A stretch of DNA of 64,000 nt, taken from CAKZLS01 sp963771545. Its GTDB lineage: Bacteria; Pseudomonadota; Alphaproteobacteria; Rhodospirillales; Defluviicoccaceae. Location: positions 1,736,001 to 1,800,000 of the forward strand of contig CAVYTX010000002.1 in NCBI GenBank assembly GCA_963771545.1, read 5' to 3'. Each line of letters opens with the position of its first letter. Position 1 is the stretch's first letter. A program made the translations under genes and the position numbers. Positions 9,423 to 18,470 of this stretch are shown here, piece by piece. A model generated the notes under the pieces. It was given only the letters and a program-made list of their open reading frames with translations. It ran no database searches and was not told the DNA's origin.

Positions 9423-11137
9423 GGGCGGTCGGTTCCGCTAGTGATACGGCCGACGCGGCGGCGATGGGTGGCGATGGTCACCGGCGTCCGCGACTTCGCC
9501 ACATCGCGAATGAAGTTGGACCGGGCCACGTGATAGCTGGGATCGAATCCGTAGAAGTTCATGCGCATGCGCTCCAGTTCTTCCGCCCTGTAGGCCGCGA
9601 GCGGTTTCTCGGCCTCGTCGGCGGCGCGCCGGCGCGCTTTGTCATTGAGCAGTTGAGGCAGCGCCGGATCGCCGGCCAAGGCCTGGGCCCGCTCCAGAAC
9701 TTGGTCCCGGAATTCCGCCGCCGTGCCGCCGAGGCTCTCGTCGATCAACCCCAAGCGCCCGGCCTCGGCGACGCCCATGGGCAGGCGCGCCTGGGTCACG
9801 GCCTCTGCGTTCCCGGCGCCGGCGCGGCGCGGCAGCAAATAGGTCCAGTATTCCGATCCATACAGATTGCCCATGCCCTTGTAATGCGGATTGAGAACGA
9901 TCCCGCTCCGCGCCACCACCTGGTCGGCCGCCAGCGCCATGAACACCCCGCCGGCGCCGGCGTTGCCCTGCATGGCGGCGATGGTGAGGTGGCCGGCGGT
10001 GGCGATTACGTCATGGACCAAGTCGTCGATGGCGTTGATGGTGCGCCACGATTCGTCGGCCGGACTGTCGGCCGCCTCAATGACGCCGAGATGCATGCCG
10101 TTGGCCCAGAAATCCTGTCCGCCGAACAGCACGATCACGCGGGTGGGGCGCCGGCGGGCGTCCGCGTACGCCGCGCGCAGCCGTTCGCACTGCCGCGTGC
10201 TCATGGCGCCGTTGTAGAACGGAAAGTGCAGCATCCCCGCCTCGCCCCGCTCCTCGTACCAGATGTCGCGCCACGTGATCCCACCGTGGATGGGCAGGTC
10301 GGGCACACCCTCCAGACGGTCGCCGAGCACCCCGGCCGCCGGCAGCTTGAAGGTCGACCGGGCATCGTCGCGCAATCGCGCATGGCCGATCCAGATGGCG
10401 CCATCGACGGTGGCCACGCACACCGCGCCTTCCCGCCGTCCGATCACCCGGCCCGCATCGCCTGTGACCCGGTCGTCGGCATGGGCGTCGTAGAGCCACA
10501 CCGGCCGGTCGAGGAGAACGTCGCGCACCCCCGGCCGGCCGTCGCCCGAGTTGATCTTGCCCAGCACGGCGGCGGTGGTGTCGGCGGCCCAGTCGATGGC
10601 GCGGTCGGCCTGCTTCATGGCCGGCCGCATACGTCCGAGCGTTTCGTGCTGTCGATCGCCCAATGGCTCCGGCCGGAATGTTCCATCGGAAATGCGCTGG
10701 ACGATGGTCAGCACCGCCTTCTCGGCTGCTTCCGACACTTCGTTGCGATAGAGGCTGCTCTTGGACGCGTCGCGCATGGGAAAGGTCAGCGACTCGCAAA
10801 CATCGCCGGCGTCCATCTCGGCATCGGCTCGCAGGACGGTAACCCCCCACTCCCGTTCGCCCTCCAGGATCGCCCAGTCGAGGGCCGAGGGGCCACGGTC
10901 GCCCCTGATGCCCGGATGCACCACCAGGCAAATCACGCTTCGCCAGACACTTTCCGGGATCCCGCGCTTCAGAAACGGCGCGACCACAAGGTCGGGATGG
11001 AACATCGCCACGGCTTCCTCGGTGACGGCATCGTTGATGTCGAACTCGACGGAAACTTCGTGACCGTGCTCGCGCAGCGCCACGAACAGGCGCTGCGCCA
11101 GACTGTTGAAGGCATGGGTCAGAAGCAGGATTCGCAT
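9419..11137 (-). CDS. hypX: Hydrogenase maturation factor HypX/HoxX
   Basis: 572 aa, full length for the family. The N-terminal half is a formyltransferase-like domain (MRILLLTHAFNSLAQRLFVAL, VVHPGIRGDRGPSALDWAI). The C-terminal half is an enoyl-CoA-hydratase-like domain (VIVLFGGQDFWANGMHLGVIEAA, MQGNAGAGGVFMALAADQVVAR, NPHYKGMGNLYGSEYWTYLLPRR). HypX is known to make CO from a formyl group for the [NiFe]-hydrogenase active site under aerobic conditions. No hydrogenase or hyp genes are present here, so the partner enzyme must lie elsewhere. It sits ten bases after the rhodanese gene and overlaps the methyltransferase gene. Confidence 0.93.
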   Translation of the reverse strand: MRILLLTHAFNSLAQRLFVALREHGHEVSVEFDINDAVTEEAVAMFHPDLVVAPFLKRGIPESVWRSVICLVVHPGIRGDRGPSALDWAILEGEREWGVTVLRADAEMDAGDVCESLTFPMRDASKSSLYRNEVSEAAEKAVLTIVQRISDGTFRPEPLGDRQHETLGRMRPAMKQADRAIDWAADTTAAVLGKINSGDGRPGVRDVLLDRPVWLYDAHADDRVTGDAGRVIGRREGAVCVATVDGAIWIGHARLRDDARSTFKLPAAGVLGDRLEGVPDLPIHGGITWRDIWYEERGEAGMLHFPFYNGAMSTRQCERLRAAYADARRRPTRVIVLFGGQDFWANGMHLGVIEAADSPADESWRTINAIDDLVHDVIATAGHLTIAAMQGNAGAGGVFMALAADQVVARSGIVLNPHYKGMGNLYGSEYWTYLLPRRAGAGNAEAVTQARLPMGVAEAGRLGLIDESLGGTAAEFRDQVLERAQALAGDPALPQLLNDKARRRAADEAEKPLAAYRAEELERMRMNFYGFDPSYHVARSNFIRDVAKSRTPVTIATHRRRVGRITSGTDRP

Positions 11138-11147
11138 GTGTCAACGC

Positions 11148-11546
11148 TCACGGGCGCGGTCCGGCGTTCATGGGCAGGCCGCGATCCTTCCACGCCGACA
11201 TGTGACCGTCGAGGTAGACCACCCGGTTGTACCCCTTGGTCCACAGCGCGAACTTCGCGACGCCGGCGCGCGGACCATGGGCGCAATACACCACCACCGG
11301 ATCATGCTTGGCGGCCCCGATTTCGTCCTCGCGCGACCATAGGTTGTAGAACGGAATGTGAATAGCGCCGGGCACATGGCCGCTCTCGTATTCGCCACGT
11401 GTTCGAACGTCGACGATGGGGGGCGCGGTCCCGCCTTCGATCGACGCCATCAACCGGTCCTGAGATGTCCGCACTGGCTCCTCTCCGGCGCACCCCATCA
11501 GAAACAAAACCATGGCGGCGACGGCCGGCGGTCGCCTCCACGGCAA
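11148..11546 (-). CDS. Rhodanese-domain lipoprotein
   Basis: The TTG at 11546 gives MPWRRPPAVAAMVLFLMGCAGEE, a convincing lipoprotein signal with the lipobox LMGC; an open frame to an ATG at 11615 would overlap the upstream gene by 46 bases and bury the signal. The mature part is a single rhodanese domain (IVDVRTRGEYESGHVPGAIHIPF) with the catalytic loop VVYCAHGPRAG containing the sulfur-accepting Cys, then VYLDGHMSAWKDRG. It would handle sulfane sulfur in the periplasm. It lies ten bases before hypX in the same operon. The exact start is uncertain. Confidence 0.75.
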   Translation of the reverse strand: MPWRRPPAVAAMVLFLMGCAGEEPVRTSQDRLMASIEGGTAPPIVDVRTRGEYESGHVPGAIHIPFYNLWSREDEIGAAKHDPVVVYCAHGPRAGVAKFALWTKGYNRVVYLDGHMSAWKDRGLPMNAGPRP

Positions 11547-11569
11547 TGTCGCCGACCGCCTCGCCGATA

Positions 11570-12583
11570 TCAGTGCGTGATCCTGGGTTCCAGCGCCTTG
11601 GCCTGCTCCACCCATTTCTCGACCTGCTTGGCGCTCGCCACCCGGCGGATGAGCTTCTTCTTTTCGTTGATCTCCGCCATTTTCGCCGCCAGGTTATCGG
11701 CTTTCCGCGTTTTCAGTTCCTTAATCGTATCGACGCCGGCGGCCTCCAGCAGCTCGGCGTTTTCGCCGGCGACGCCCGAGATGCGCATCAGGTCAGCCAT
11801 GTTGGCCCACTTCAGCAATAATTTAGCGGTGATGCCGGTCTTGTCGGAGACGGCCGCGCGGCCCTTGGCGCTCCCGCACTGGTCGAGGAGATGGTCGGAC
11901 GTCTCGATTCCAACGGCCGCCAGCTTCCTGGCATAGGCCGGACCGATGCCCTCGATCTCCACGGTCTTGTACCCATTGGTCGAAGTGGCGGCCTTGGCAG
12001 GCGCTTTTGCAGTCGGCGCGGCCGGTATTGATACCGGTTTGGACGCGGGCGTTGCCTTCGCCGGCATCTTGACCGCGGGCGCGGCGGATGCTGGCGCCGG
12101 CTTTGGCGCGGGATTGGACGTCGGCGCGGACGCCGTCCTGGCGCTCGGCGCGGCGGGCTTTGGCGCCGGCTTGCTCGCTGGCGCCGACGCCGGCTTGCCC
12201 GGGGCCGTTGCGGCGGGCTTTGGCGCCGGCTTGGACGCGGGCTCGGGGGCCGGCCTGGCCGGGGGCGTCGGGGCGAGGTTCGGTATCGGCTTGGAGACCG
12301 GCTCGGGCGCCGGCTTGGCCGGGGCCGCCGTGGCGGGCTTTGGCGCTGGCTTCTGGGCTTCCGGCTTTGGCGGCGCGGGCTTTTTGGCATCCGGCTTTGA
12401 CTCGGCGGACGGCTTGATCTTCGCGGCCGCCGCCTCAAAGGCCGCGCGCACCTCCCGCTCCGCGGCATGCCAATACTCGGTCGCCATTCCGTGCTGGCGG
12501 CCCGCCAATTCCCACATCAGATAGGCGACCTCGCGAATACGATCCTGCATGTCGTGCATCATCTTTTTAATGTCTTGGCTCAT
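11570..12583 (-). CDS. DUF2934 N-terminus, Pro/Ala/Lys linker, DUF4332-type helix-hairpin-helix C-terminus
   Basis: About 337 aa. I choose the ATG at 12583, preceded by GGGAAGGA at good spacing, over the ATG at 12604. Residues 1-50 contain the DUF2934-like DRIREVAYLMWELAGRQHGMATEYWHAAEREV. Residues of roughly 60-200 are a low-complexity linker of repeated PKPA/APAKPA units. The C-terminal 130 residues resemble DUF4332 (VEIEGIGPAYARKLAAVGIETSDHLL, then ISGVAGENAELLEAAGVDTIKEL), a helix-hairpin-helix fold that often contacts nucleic acid. The charged linker suggests a chromatin- or granule-associated role, but the function is unknown. It is the first gene of the hypX operon. Confidence 0.7.
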   Translation of the reverse strand: MSQDIKKMMHDMQDRIREVAYLMWELAGRQHGMATEYWHAAEREVRAAFEAAAAKIKPSAESKPDAKKPAPPKPEAQKPAPKPATAAPAKPAPEPVSKPIPNLAPTPPARPAPEPASKPAPKPAATAPGKPASAPASKPAPKPAAPSARTASAPTSNPAPKPAPASAAPAVKMPAKATPASKPVSIPAAPTAKAPAKAATSTNGYKTVEIEGIGPAYARKLAAVGIETSDHLLDQCGSAKGRAAVSDKTGITAKLLLKWANMADLMRISGVAGENAELLEAAGVDTIKELKTRKADNLAAKMAEINEKKKLIRRVASAKQVEKWVEQAKALEPRITH

Positions 12584-12786
12584 GAGTTCCTTCCCATTCT
12601 TCATTTCGTTTCATTTACGAATACTAAAAAAAGCGCGGCCGCCATCCGAGTGTTTCCCAATGGTTGATCGAACCGGCGCTCCCAATTCACGTCTGCAATC
12701 CGGGTTATATCCGAGATGATCCTAAAAAGTGAAGTATTGTCGGCGACCGTGTCAAAGTATTTGCAAGCGCGCCGAAGGACATGACG

Positions 12787-12879
12787 CTACAGCCAAGGAA
12801 TCACGATCGCCAGCCACAACAGCGCGATCCCCGTCGCGGCCATAAGCTCCGGCCATTTCTCTCCAAGAAAATCCCGCAT
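12787..12879 (-). CDS. Possible 30-aa single-pass membrane peptide
   Basis: A short ORF starting ATG at 12879, with GGGGAGAGG a few bases upstream. The product MRDFLGEKWPELMAATGIAL continues into a hydrophobic segment ending PWL, so it has one predicted membrane helix. It lies between two minus-strand genes in a gap with no other coding signal. The ribosome site and hydrophobic profile favour a real small protein, but there is no family match I recognise. Confidence 0.4.
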   Translation of the reverse strand: MRDFLGEKWPELMAATGIALLWLAIVIPWL

Positions 12880-13000
12880 ACACCTCTCCCCGGGCCGAGC
12901 GCAGTGCTCGAGTCTCAACAATGGTAACTCGCTAATTTGGTTCAGCCCCGAATGGGTACTATGACTCGTTCGTGACGGAAGCGCTAGAAAAAGAACCCCC

Positions 13001-13624
13001 TTAGACTTCTTTGGGTGAATCGAACCTATCACCGGTCAAGGCGGCGATGACATCGTGGCGGTCAATCACCGAGCAGTATTCGCCATCGAGATTAGCCAGG
13101 GAAAGCGCATGGACTTCTTCGGCGGATCGGAGCACGCCCCGGTAGTCCATCTTTGGAAAGGTGAAGCAGCAATCCTCCAACAAAAATGTCTCGAACCCGA
13201 GGTTCCCGGCCATGCGCACCGTGGTTTCGACCGAATTGTTGGTGATCACGCCCATGACGCAGAGCTGCCGGATCCCGCGCGACCGCAAGGTCGGCTCTAG
13301 GTCGGTGCCGATGAAGGCGCTGTTGGTGTTTTTGGCAATCACCGGCTCGCCGGCCTCGGGCCGTACCTCCTCCTTGAAAGCATGACCCGGCTGGCCCGGC
13401 CGGTACGCGGATGTGGCGGCGCGGCTGTCGTGTCGCACATGGAAGACCGGCAGCCCGGCGTCCCGCCATGCCGCCAGCACCGACGCCATGGCGCGCTCGG
13501 CGTCGGGATTGTTCCTCGGACCCAGAGCCGCCCAGTAGGGCGCGTCGATGGCTTTCTGAGCGTCGATGACAACGAGCGCGCAGGCGTCCGGTTGCAGCTT
13601 CAACATGGCCGCAAGTCTATACAT
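13001..13624 (-). CDS. Isochorismatase-like (cysteine hydrolase) family protein lacking the usual Cys
   Basis: 207 aa from the ATG at 13624, with AGGGGTGG upstream; an ATG at 13663 is also possible. The alpha/beta fold of the family is clear: VVIDAQKA (catalytic Asp at about 21), PVIAKNTNSAF (Lys at about 98), and GVITNNSVETTVRMAGNLGFETFLLEDCC. In cysteine hydrolases the position after TN-x is Cys; here it is Ser (about 131). Asp and Lys are kept. Such proteins hydrolyse amides or isochorismate, but this one may be non-hydrolytic or use another nucleophile. It is divergent from the mandelate-racemase-like gene. Confidence 0.8.
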   Translation of the reverse strand: MYRLAAMLKLQPDACALVVIDAQKAIDAPYWAALGPRNNPDAERAMASVLAAWRDAGLPVFHVRHDSRAATSAYRPGQPGHAFKEEVRPEAGEPVIAKNTNSAFIGTDLEPTLRSRGIRQLCVMGVITNNSVETTVRMAGNLGFETFLLEDCCFTFPKMDYRGVLRSAEEVHALSLANLDGEYCSVIDRHDVIAALTGDRFDSPKEV

Positions 13625-13766
13625 GACCACCCCTGGCTTGAATTGAAAACTGCTCTGCGGCACAGTCGCGAGAGGATTTCAAACGGAAGGAGGCCGCAGG
13701 GCACGAAATTCACCTGCACGGCGCGATGACCGGAAAAGGATCAACAAATACCATCGGGAGGATCAA

Positions 13767-14803
13767 ATGACATTCCATGATCTCACGATTCGCGACGTCA
13801 GGGCGCGGGCGGTCAATGCGCCGCTGGCGAGGCCACTGCGGACGGCGGCCGGGGACATTCCCAGTGCGCCTCTGGTTCTGCTCGACGTCACGACCGACGA
13901 GGGCGCGACGGGCCGGTTTTACCTGTTCGGGTATACGCGGGGCACCCTGGCAAAACCGTCGCGCCGGTGGAGCGGATGCGCGATTCCGAACGCGCGTTCC
14001 GGCTGCTCGGCCGCCAAGGACTGCTCGGCATGGTGCTTTCCGGTCTCGACATGGCGCTGTGGGATGCGTTGGGCCGAGCGTACGGCGTTTCGGTCGCGCG
14101 CCTGCTGGGCGGCGAGGAACGGCCCATTCCCGCCTATGACAGTTACGGGGCCGTCGACCCGAAGGTCGACCGCGCCGCGATCGAGACCACGCTGCGTCAA
14201 GGGTTCAAGGCCATTAAGATCAAGGTCGGCGGCGGGGACGCGCAAACCGACGTGGATCCGGTGGCCGGCGTGCGCGAGATTATCGGAGAGACCGTCCGGC
14301 TGATGGTGGATTACAACCCGACGCTGACCGTGCCCGAGGCGGTGCGGCGGATCGAGCGGCTCGCCGAGTTCAATCTCGAGTGGGTGGAGGAACCCGTGCC
14401 GGCCGAGGATCTGACCTGTCACGCCGAGGTGCGCGCCGCCGGCGCAATCCCCATCCAGACCGGCGAGAACTGGTGGCTCCCCCACGACATGGCCCGGGCG
14501 ATCGCCGCCAGCGCCTGCGATTTCGCCATGCCGGATTTGATGAAGATCGGCGGCGTGACCGGATGGCTGCGGGCCATGGGGCAGGCCGAAGCCGCGTCCC
14601 TGCCCGTTTCCAGCCATATCTTTGTCGAGGCCAGAGCCCATGTCCTCGCGGTCGCGCCCACCAGCCACTGGCTGGAGTATTTGGACATCGCCGGCGCCGT
14701 GATGGAGGACCCGCCGGACGTCGTGGACGGGATGCTGACGCCCCGCGGGCCGGGTCTCGGCATGACGTGGAACGAGGACACCGTCGCCCGGTACGCGATC
14801 TGA
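13767..14803 (+). pseudogene. Mandelate racemase/muconate lactonizing enzyme family gene with internal deletion and frameshift
   Basis: ATG at 13767 with GGGAGG upstream. The first about 60 codons read MTFHDLTIRDVRARAVNAPL to GYTRGTLAK; the rest continues one frame back as TVAPVERMRDSERAFRLLG onward, to the stop at 14801-14803. Compared with P. putida mandelate racemase as I remember it, roughly 17 residues of the capping domain are missing at the junction, so one deletion of about 52 nt explains both the shortening and the shift. Catalytic elements are all kept: KIKVGG (KxK), MVDYNP, WVEEPV, QTGENW, MPDLMKIGGVTGW and SSHIFVE with the base His. A 279-codon ORF from 13967 lacks the N-terminal cap. 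Confidence 0.8.
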
Positions 14804-14877
14804 TCGCGACTTGTCTCCGGACTACACGGCATCAGCGATCCCTGTTAAGCTTGAAAATCGTCGTATAGGAGGTGCCT

Positions 14878-16425
14878 TTGTTCAAGGCCCAATCGGCGGA
14901 AATTGCTGGGATTGCGGGGATTGCGATGAAACCGGACCAGTGCTTTATCGTCATGCCGTTCGGCGTCAAGCCGTTCCCCGATGGATCGGGACGCTCGTTC
15001 GACTTCGACAAGGTGTACCGGGTGGTGATCCAGCGGGCCGTGCGCGAGGCCGGCATGACGCCGATCCGCGCGGACGAGCACATCGGCTCGGCGCTGATCC
15101 ACACCGACATGTTCCGCGACTTGCGCGACCGCGCCGTCGTCCTCGCCGATTTGTCACTCGACAATCCCAACGTCTTCTATGAACTCGGCATCCGCCACGT
15201 CATGAGCTCGAGCGGCACGGTGCTGATGTGCCGCAAGGGATCCACGCTGCCGTTCGACGTCAAATTGTCGCGAACCATCTTCTACGATTTCGACGGGATG
15301 AGCCTCGATTGGGAGGAGGTGGAACGGGTGCTCGAACCCCTTAAGCTCGCGTTGGAGGAAGCGCGCAAGGGACTTCCCGACAGCCCGGTGCACGCGCTGC
15401 TGCCCAACTCGGTGCTGAGGACAACGGACGACTCCGCGCACACAACAATCCATTACGTTCAGAACGAGTCGAGCGCCATTGGCGCGCCGCTCGCCGAGTA
15501 TCAGCGGCTGGTGGCCGACTTTTGGGACACGCGCGGCCAGGCCGCAGCCGATTTGTTCGGCGAACATTGCGACAGCGTTTTCGGGTCCCGCGCGCTGGCC
15601 TACCTTTGTTTGAAAAGCGATCCCTTGCCGGAAACCGCCGTCCGCCTGGCCGACCACCTCAATGACTGCGAACAGTATCAACTCGCGAACGAGCTGTATG
15701 CGCCGCCATATGAAGCCGGAAAGCTGCCTCTGAGCAGTCTGCTGGCATACGCATCGTCCTATTCCGAGGCCACCCCGGATCTCAAGGGGGCGGACCACGC
15801 CATCAAGATGGTCGAGGACGCCATGGCGAGGGTCGAGAAGCGGGAACCGCGAACGCCAGGCCAAACGCCCCCCACGGCGGATTACGCCGAGTGTCACCGG
15901 CGGCTGGCCGGCTTGCGCCAGTGGCGATGGGAGCTCAGTCGCGAGGCTCCCGATCTCGAGCGCGCCATCGCGTCCTCGGCGGACGCCATCCGCTTCAACG
16001 ACGATGCCCGGATGCAAGGCGAACTGAAGCATCCGGGATTCCTCGCCCAATCCCGCCTCAAAAACATGGTTCTACTGCGCATTCGCGACCACAGCCTCGA
16101 ACGCCCAGACGTGGAAGGCAATCGCGACGCCATTCTCGCCATGCATCCCCAGCCTGGGGACCACCCCAAGGGACTGTCCTACCTCGGCTGGTTCCAGGCG
16201 ATCACGCTCGCGGACATGGGCGCGGCCGAAAAGTCCAACACCAAGGCGCTGGAGACCTTCGGCACCGACATGACGCTCAAAACGGACCCGGAATACTGGG
16301 AAATCGGCCGCCGGCAGTATGTTCAGCTACGCCGTTTTCTCGAGTTTTACGCACCTTACTTACGCAACCCCTCGCTCGTCGGACGGATTTCACAGGTCTT
16401 GCAGGCCGGAGACAAGGATCGCTGA
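14878..16425 (+). CDS. TIR/deoxyribosyltransferase-like domain protein with helical (TRAFs-binding/DUF4071-like) C-terminus
   Basis: 515 aa from a TTG at 14878, five bases after a perfect AGGAGG (14867-14872); an ATG at 14926 is the alternative. The N-terminal about 150 residues read CFIVMPFGVKPF, FDFDKVYRVVIQRAVREAGM, RADEHIGSALIHTDMF, VLADLSLDNPNVFYELGIRH. This is the nucleotide-binding pattern, with a conserved Glu, of TIR-like and nucleoside 2-deoxyribosyltransferase-like domains. The remainder is alpha-helical, with SEATPDLKGADHAIKMVEDA and YLGWFQAITLADMGAAEKS resembling TPR repeats. Relatives are annotated only as TPR or TRAFs-binding proteins. A stress or immune-type signalling role is inference only. 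Confidence 0.65.
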   Translation: MFKAQSAEIAGIAGIAMKPDQCFIVMPFGVKPFPDGSGRSFDFDKVYRVVIQRAVREAGMTPIRADEHIGSALIHTDMFRDLRDRAVVLADLSLDNPNVFYELGIRHVMSSSGTVLMCRKGSTLPFDVKLSRTIFYDFDGMSLDWEEVERVLEPLKLALEEARKGLPDSPVHALLPNSVLRTTDDSAHTTIHYVQNESSAIGAPLAEYQRLVADFWDTRGQAAADLFGEHCDSVFGSRALAYLCLKSDPLPETAVRLADHLNDCEQYQLANELYAPPYEAGKLPLSSLLAYASSYSEATPDLKGADHAIKMVEDAMARVEKREPRTPGQTPPTADYAECHRRLAGLRQWRWELSREAPDLERAIASSADAIRFNDDARMQGELKHPGFLAQSRLKNMVLLRIRDHSLERPDVEGNRDAILAMHPQPGDHPKGLSYLGWFQAITLADMGAAEKSNTKALETFGTDMTLKTDPEYWEIGRRQYVQLRRFLEFYAPYLRNPSLVGRISQVLQAGDKDR

Positions 16426-16478
16426 CGCCGGCGGGGCGGGAGACCGTCAATACCGGGCTCATCTCGGAGGATCGGATC

Positions 16479-16961
16479 ATGCTGCTCGAAGGAAGCTGTC
16501 ATTGCGGAGCGGTGACGTTCGCCGTGGAATCGGACCATCCCTACCCTTACAATCTTTGCTACTGCTCCATATGCCGCAAGGTGGCCGGCGGCGGGGGGTA
16601 CGCCATCAACCTGGGCGGACGGGCGGCGTCGCTGCGACTCGAAGGCAACAAGCACGTCCGCGTCTATCGCGTCCGGCTGGCCCCAGCCGACGGCGGCGAG
16701 CTCAGTCCCCTGGAACGGCATTTCTGCAAGCGCTGCGGCAGTATGTTATGGGCCTGGGACCCGCGCTGGCCCGACCTGATCCATCCTTTTGCGTCCGCCA
16801 TCGACACCCAACTCCCGGTTCCGCCGGAGCGCACGCATTTGATGCTGGGCTCCAAGGCGTCGTGGGTGGTTCCGGATGTCGGCCCCGGCGACAAGACCTT
16901 CGAACAATACCCCGACGAGTCCATCGCCCAGTGGCACGAACGCCTGAATCTGATCACATAG
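16479..16961 (+). CDS. GFA family (glutathione-dependent formaldehyde-activating/CENP-V) zinc protein
   Basis: 160 aa; ATG at 16479 with CGGAGG eight bases upstream. The zinc ligands of the GFA fold are visible: GSCHCGAVTF, NLCYCSICRK, and HFCKRCGSMLWAWDP. The C-terminus carries SKASWVVPDVGPGD and DESIAQWHERL, common in bacterial GFA proteins. Members are named for binding glutathione or S-hydroxymethylglutathione, but most have no proven activity. It follows the TIR-like gene by 53 bp on the same strand. Confidence 0.85.
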   Translation: MLLEGSCHCGAVTFAVESDHPYPYNLCYCSICRKVAGGGGYAINLGGRAASLRLEGNKHVRVYRVRLAPADGGELSPLERHFCKRCGSMLWAWDPRWPDLIHPFASAIDTQLPVPPERTHLMLGSKASWVVPDVGPGDKTFEQYPDESIAQWHERLNLIT

Positions 16962-17195
16962 ACCCGTGATACTCCCCCAACCCTATCCCGGGAGAGTCGG
17001 GCCGCGCCACCCCCAAAAGAACGGCGCCGCCCGACCCGTTCCTCCCGGCGAGCCGGGTGTCAGACCGGGTTACTGGCGTTCCCCGCCGACCCGCCGCATG
17101 GAGAAGGAACGATTGATTATCCCTACCTTCGCAATGCCTATCTACCCAAAGAACGAAGCGCGGCGACATTGCGTATTATGGCCAAGAGCCGCTCG

Positions 17196-17580
17196 CTAAC
17201 CGAGACGGTTCGATCCGCGGCGGGCCAGTGTTTGCGAGGGGGCTTCTCCGAACATGTCCCGGTATTGACGGGAGAAACGGCCGAGGTTGAAGAACCCGCA
17301 CTCGGCGGCGATCCGCGTGACCGTCGTTCCGGGCGCGGCCCGGCGCAGCATCACTTGAGAGGCTTCGAGCCTTCGACGAAGGACCGGCCGCATTGGCGTG
17401 CACCCGCGCAGGCGGCGAAACGCCGCCTGCGCCGAACGGATACCGACACCCGAAACCTGGGCAAGGTCCGCGATTCCGATGGGGTCGGCGTAATGGGCAT
17501 CGATCCACTCCTCGATCCGCCGGACGCGTCGCTCGCTCAGGTCGTCGGCATACCATTCATCCCAATGGATCTCCGTCGAG
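17196..17580 (-). pseudogene. AraC-family regulator, C-terminal DNA-binding fragment
   Basis: Reading from about 17580 down to the TAG at 17196 gives WYADDLSERRVRRIEEWIDAHYADPIGIADLAQVSGVG and then RIAAECGFFNLGRFSRQYRDMFGEAPS, the two helix-turn-helix motifs of an AraC/XylS DNA-binding domain. The N-terminal effector domain is gone: upstream of about 17580 the minus frame runs antisense into a recombinase fragment. An ATG at 17666 exists only in that antisense part. This is a truncated remnant at a recombination junction. Confidence 0.75.
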
Positions 17581-18204
17581 GTCCCCGAATTGCGAATTGT
17601 CGACAACCAGCTGTGGGAACGGGTCCACTCTCTCAAGGGCAGGTATTCATCGCGCCAGGGGAACAAGCGTCAGACCCGCAAACGGCTGCTGAGCGGCCTG
17701 ATGAAATGCGGTCTTTGTCAAGGCGGAATGACGATCATGCGGCGCGATCGCTACTACTGCTCGGCCCGGCACGAGAGGGGAACCTGCGACAACAGCACCG
17801 GAATCGACGTCCAGGAACTCGAAGACCGCGTTCTCGGCGGCCTTAAGGATCTGATGATCGGCAACGAGGGCATGCTCGCGGCGTTCGTCAAGGAGTTCAA
17901 TGCCGAGCTGCGGCGCCTGAGAATGGAACGTCACGGGTGCGAGCGCGGCCTCCACCAGGAGCTCAAGCGGATGGAGCGCGGGATCAGGCGCTGTGTCGAC
18001 TTCATCGCCCATGGATCCGGCAACCCGGCCTCCGTCAGCGCGGAGCTGTCAGCGTTGGAGCACCGAAAGGCGGAACTCCTCGCCGCGCTCCGCACAAGCG
18101 AGACCGGCGGCGTGGTCGAATGGCCATGTGTGCATACTGATGCTCCCTCAAGCGCCGCGCGAAAAATCGGGTTGAGGTCTGAAAACAACATCTTGCTTTT
18201 CTGA
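17581..18204 (+). pseudogene. Large serine recombinase, C-terminal fragment (zinc-ribbon and coiled coil)
   Basis: The open frame enters at about 17575 as VEVPELRIVDNQLWERVH, the usual run-in to the recombinase zinc-ribbon domain, followed by LSGLMKCGLCQGGMTIMRRDRYYCSARHERGTCDN (CxxC...C...C zinc ligands) and a charged helical region. The catalytic N-terminal resolvase and recombinase domains are absent, replaced directly by the AraC fragment. The last about 30 codons after AALRTSETGG do not look like the family, so the 3' end is probably lost too. It marks an old integrative-element scar. Confidence 0.8.
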
Positions 18205-18470
18205 TAGGTTTTTTTAAGCGGTGAAAATTGGCAAAAAAACAGTGCGGGTTTTTTTATTTTACTTTCGAAACTTTTCGCCTTACCATTTTGTAAGTAGGTA
18301 ATTTCTCTTTTTTTTCAGTAAGATGGAGGAAGGTCGCGTCCTTTGCACACGCCCGCGGCACCGGGATGTGATGGGCGAGATCATGGCGGTATAAGCAGGC
18401 ACCGAAACACCCATGACCTTTGCCGCCGGGCCGCCCAGAAAAACGCGATTCCTCAAGCTCGGAGGGGGTG

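Noticed and set aside
9464..11365. 633-codon plus-strand open frame
   Set aside because: Antisense to hypX, which has clear conserved motifs in its own frame.
18205..18470. T-rich stretches with the look of terminators
   Set aside because: T runs at 18209-18215 and 18249-18260 have no GC-rich stem in front of them, so a rho-independent terminator is not supported.
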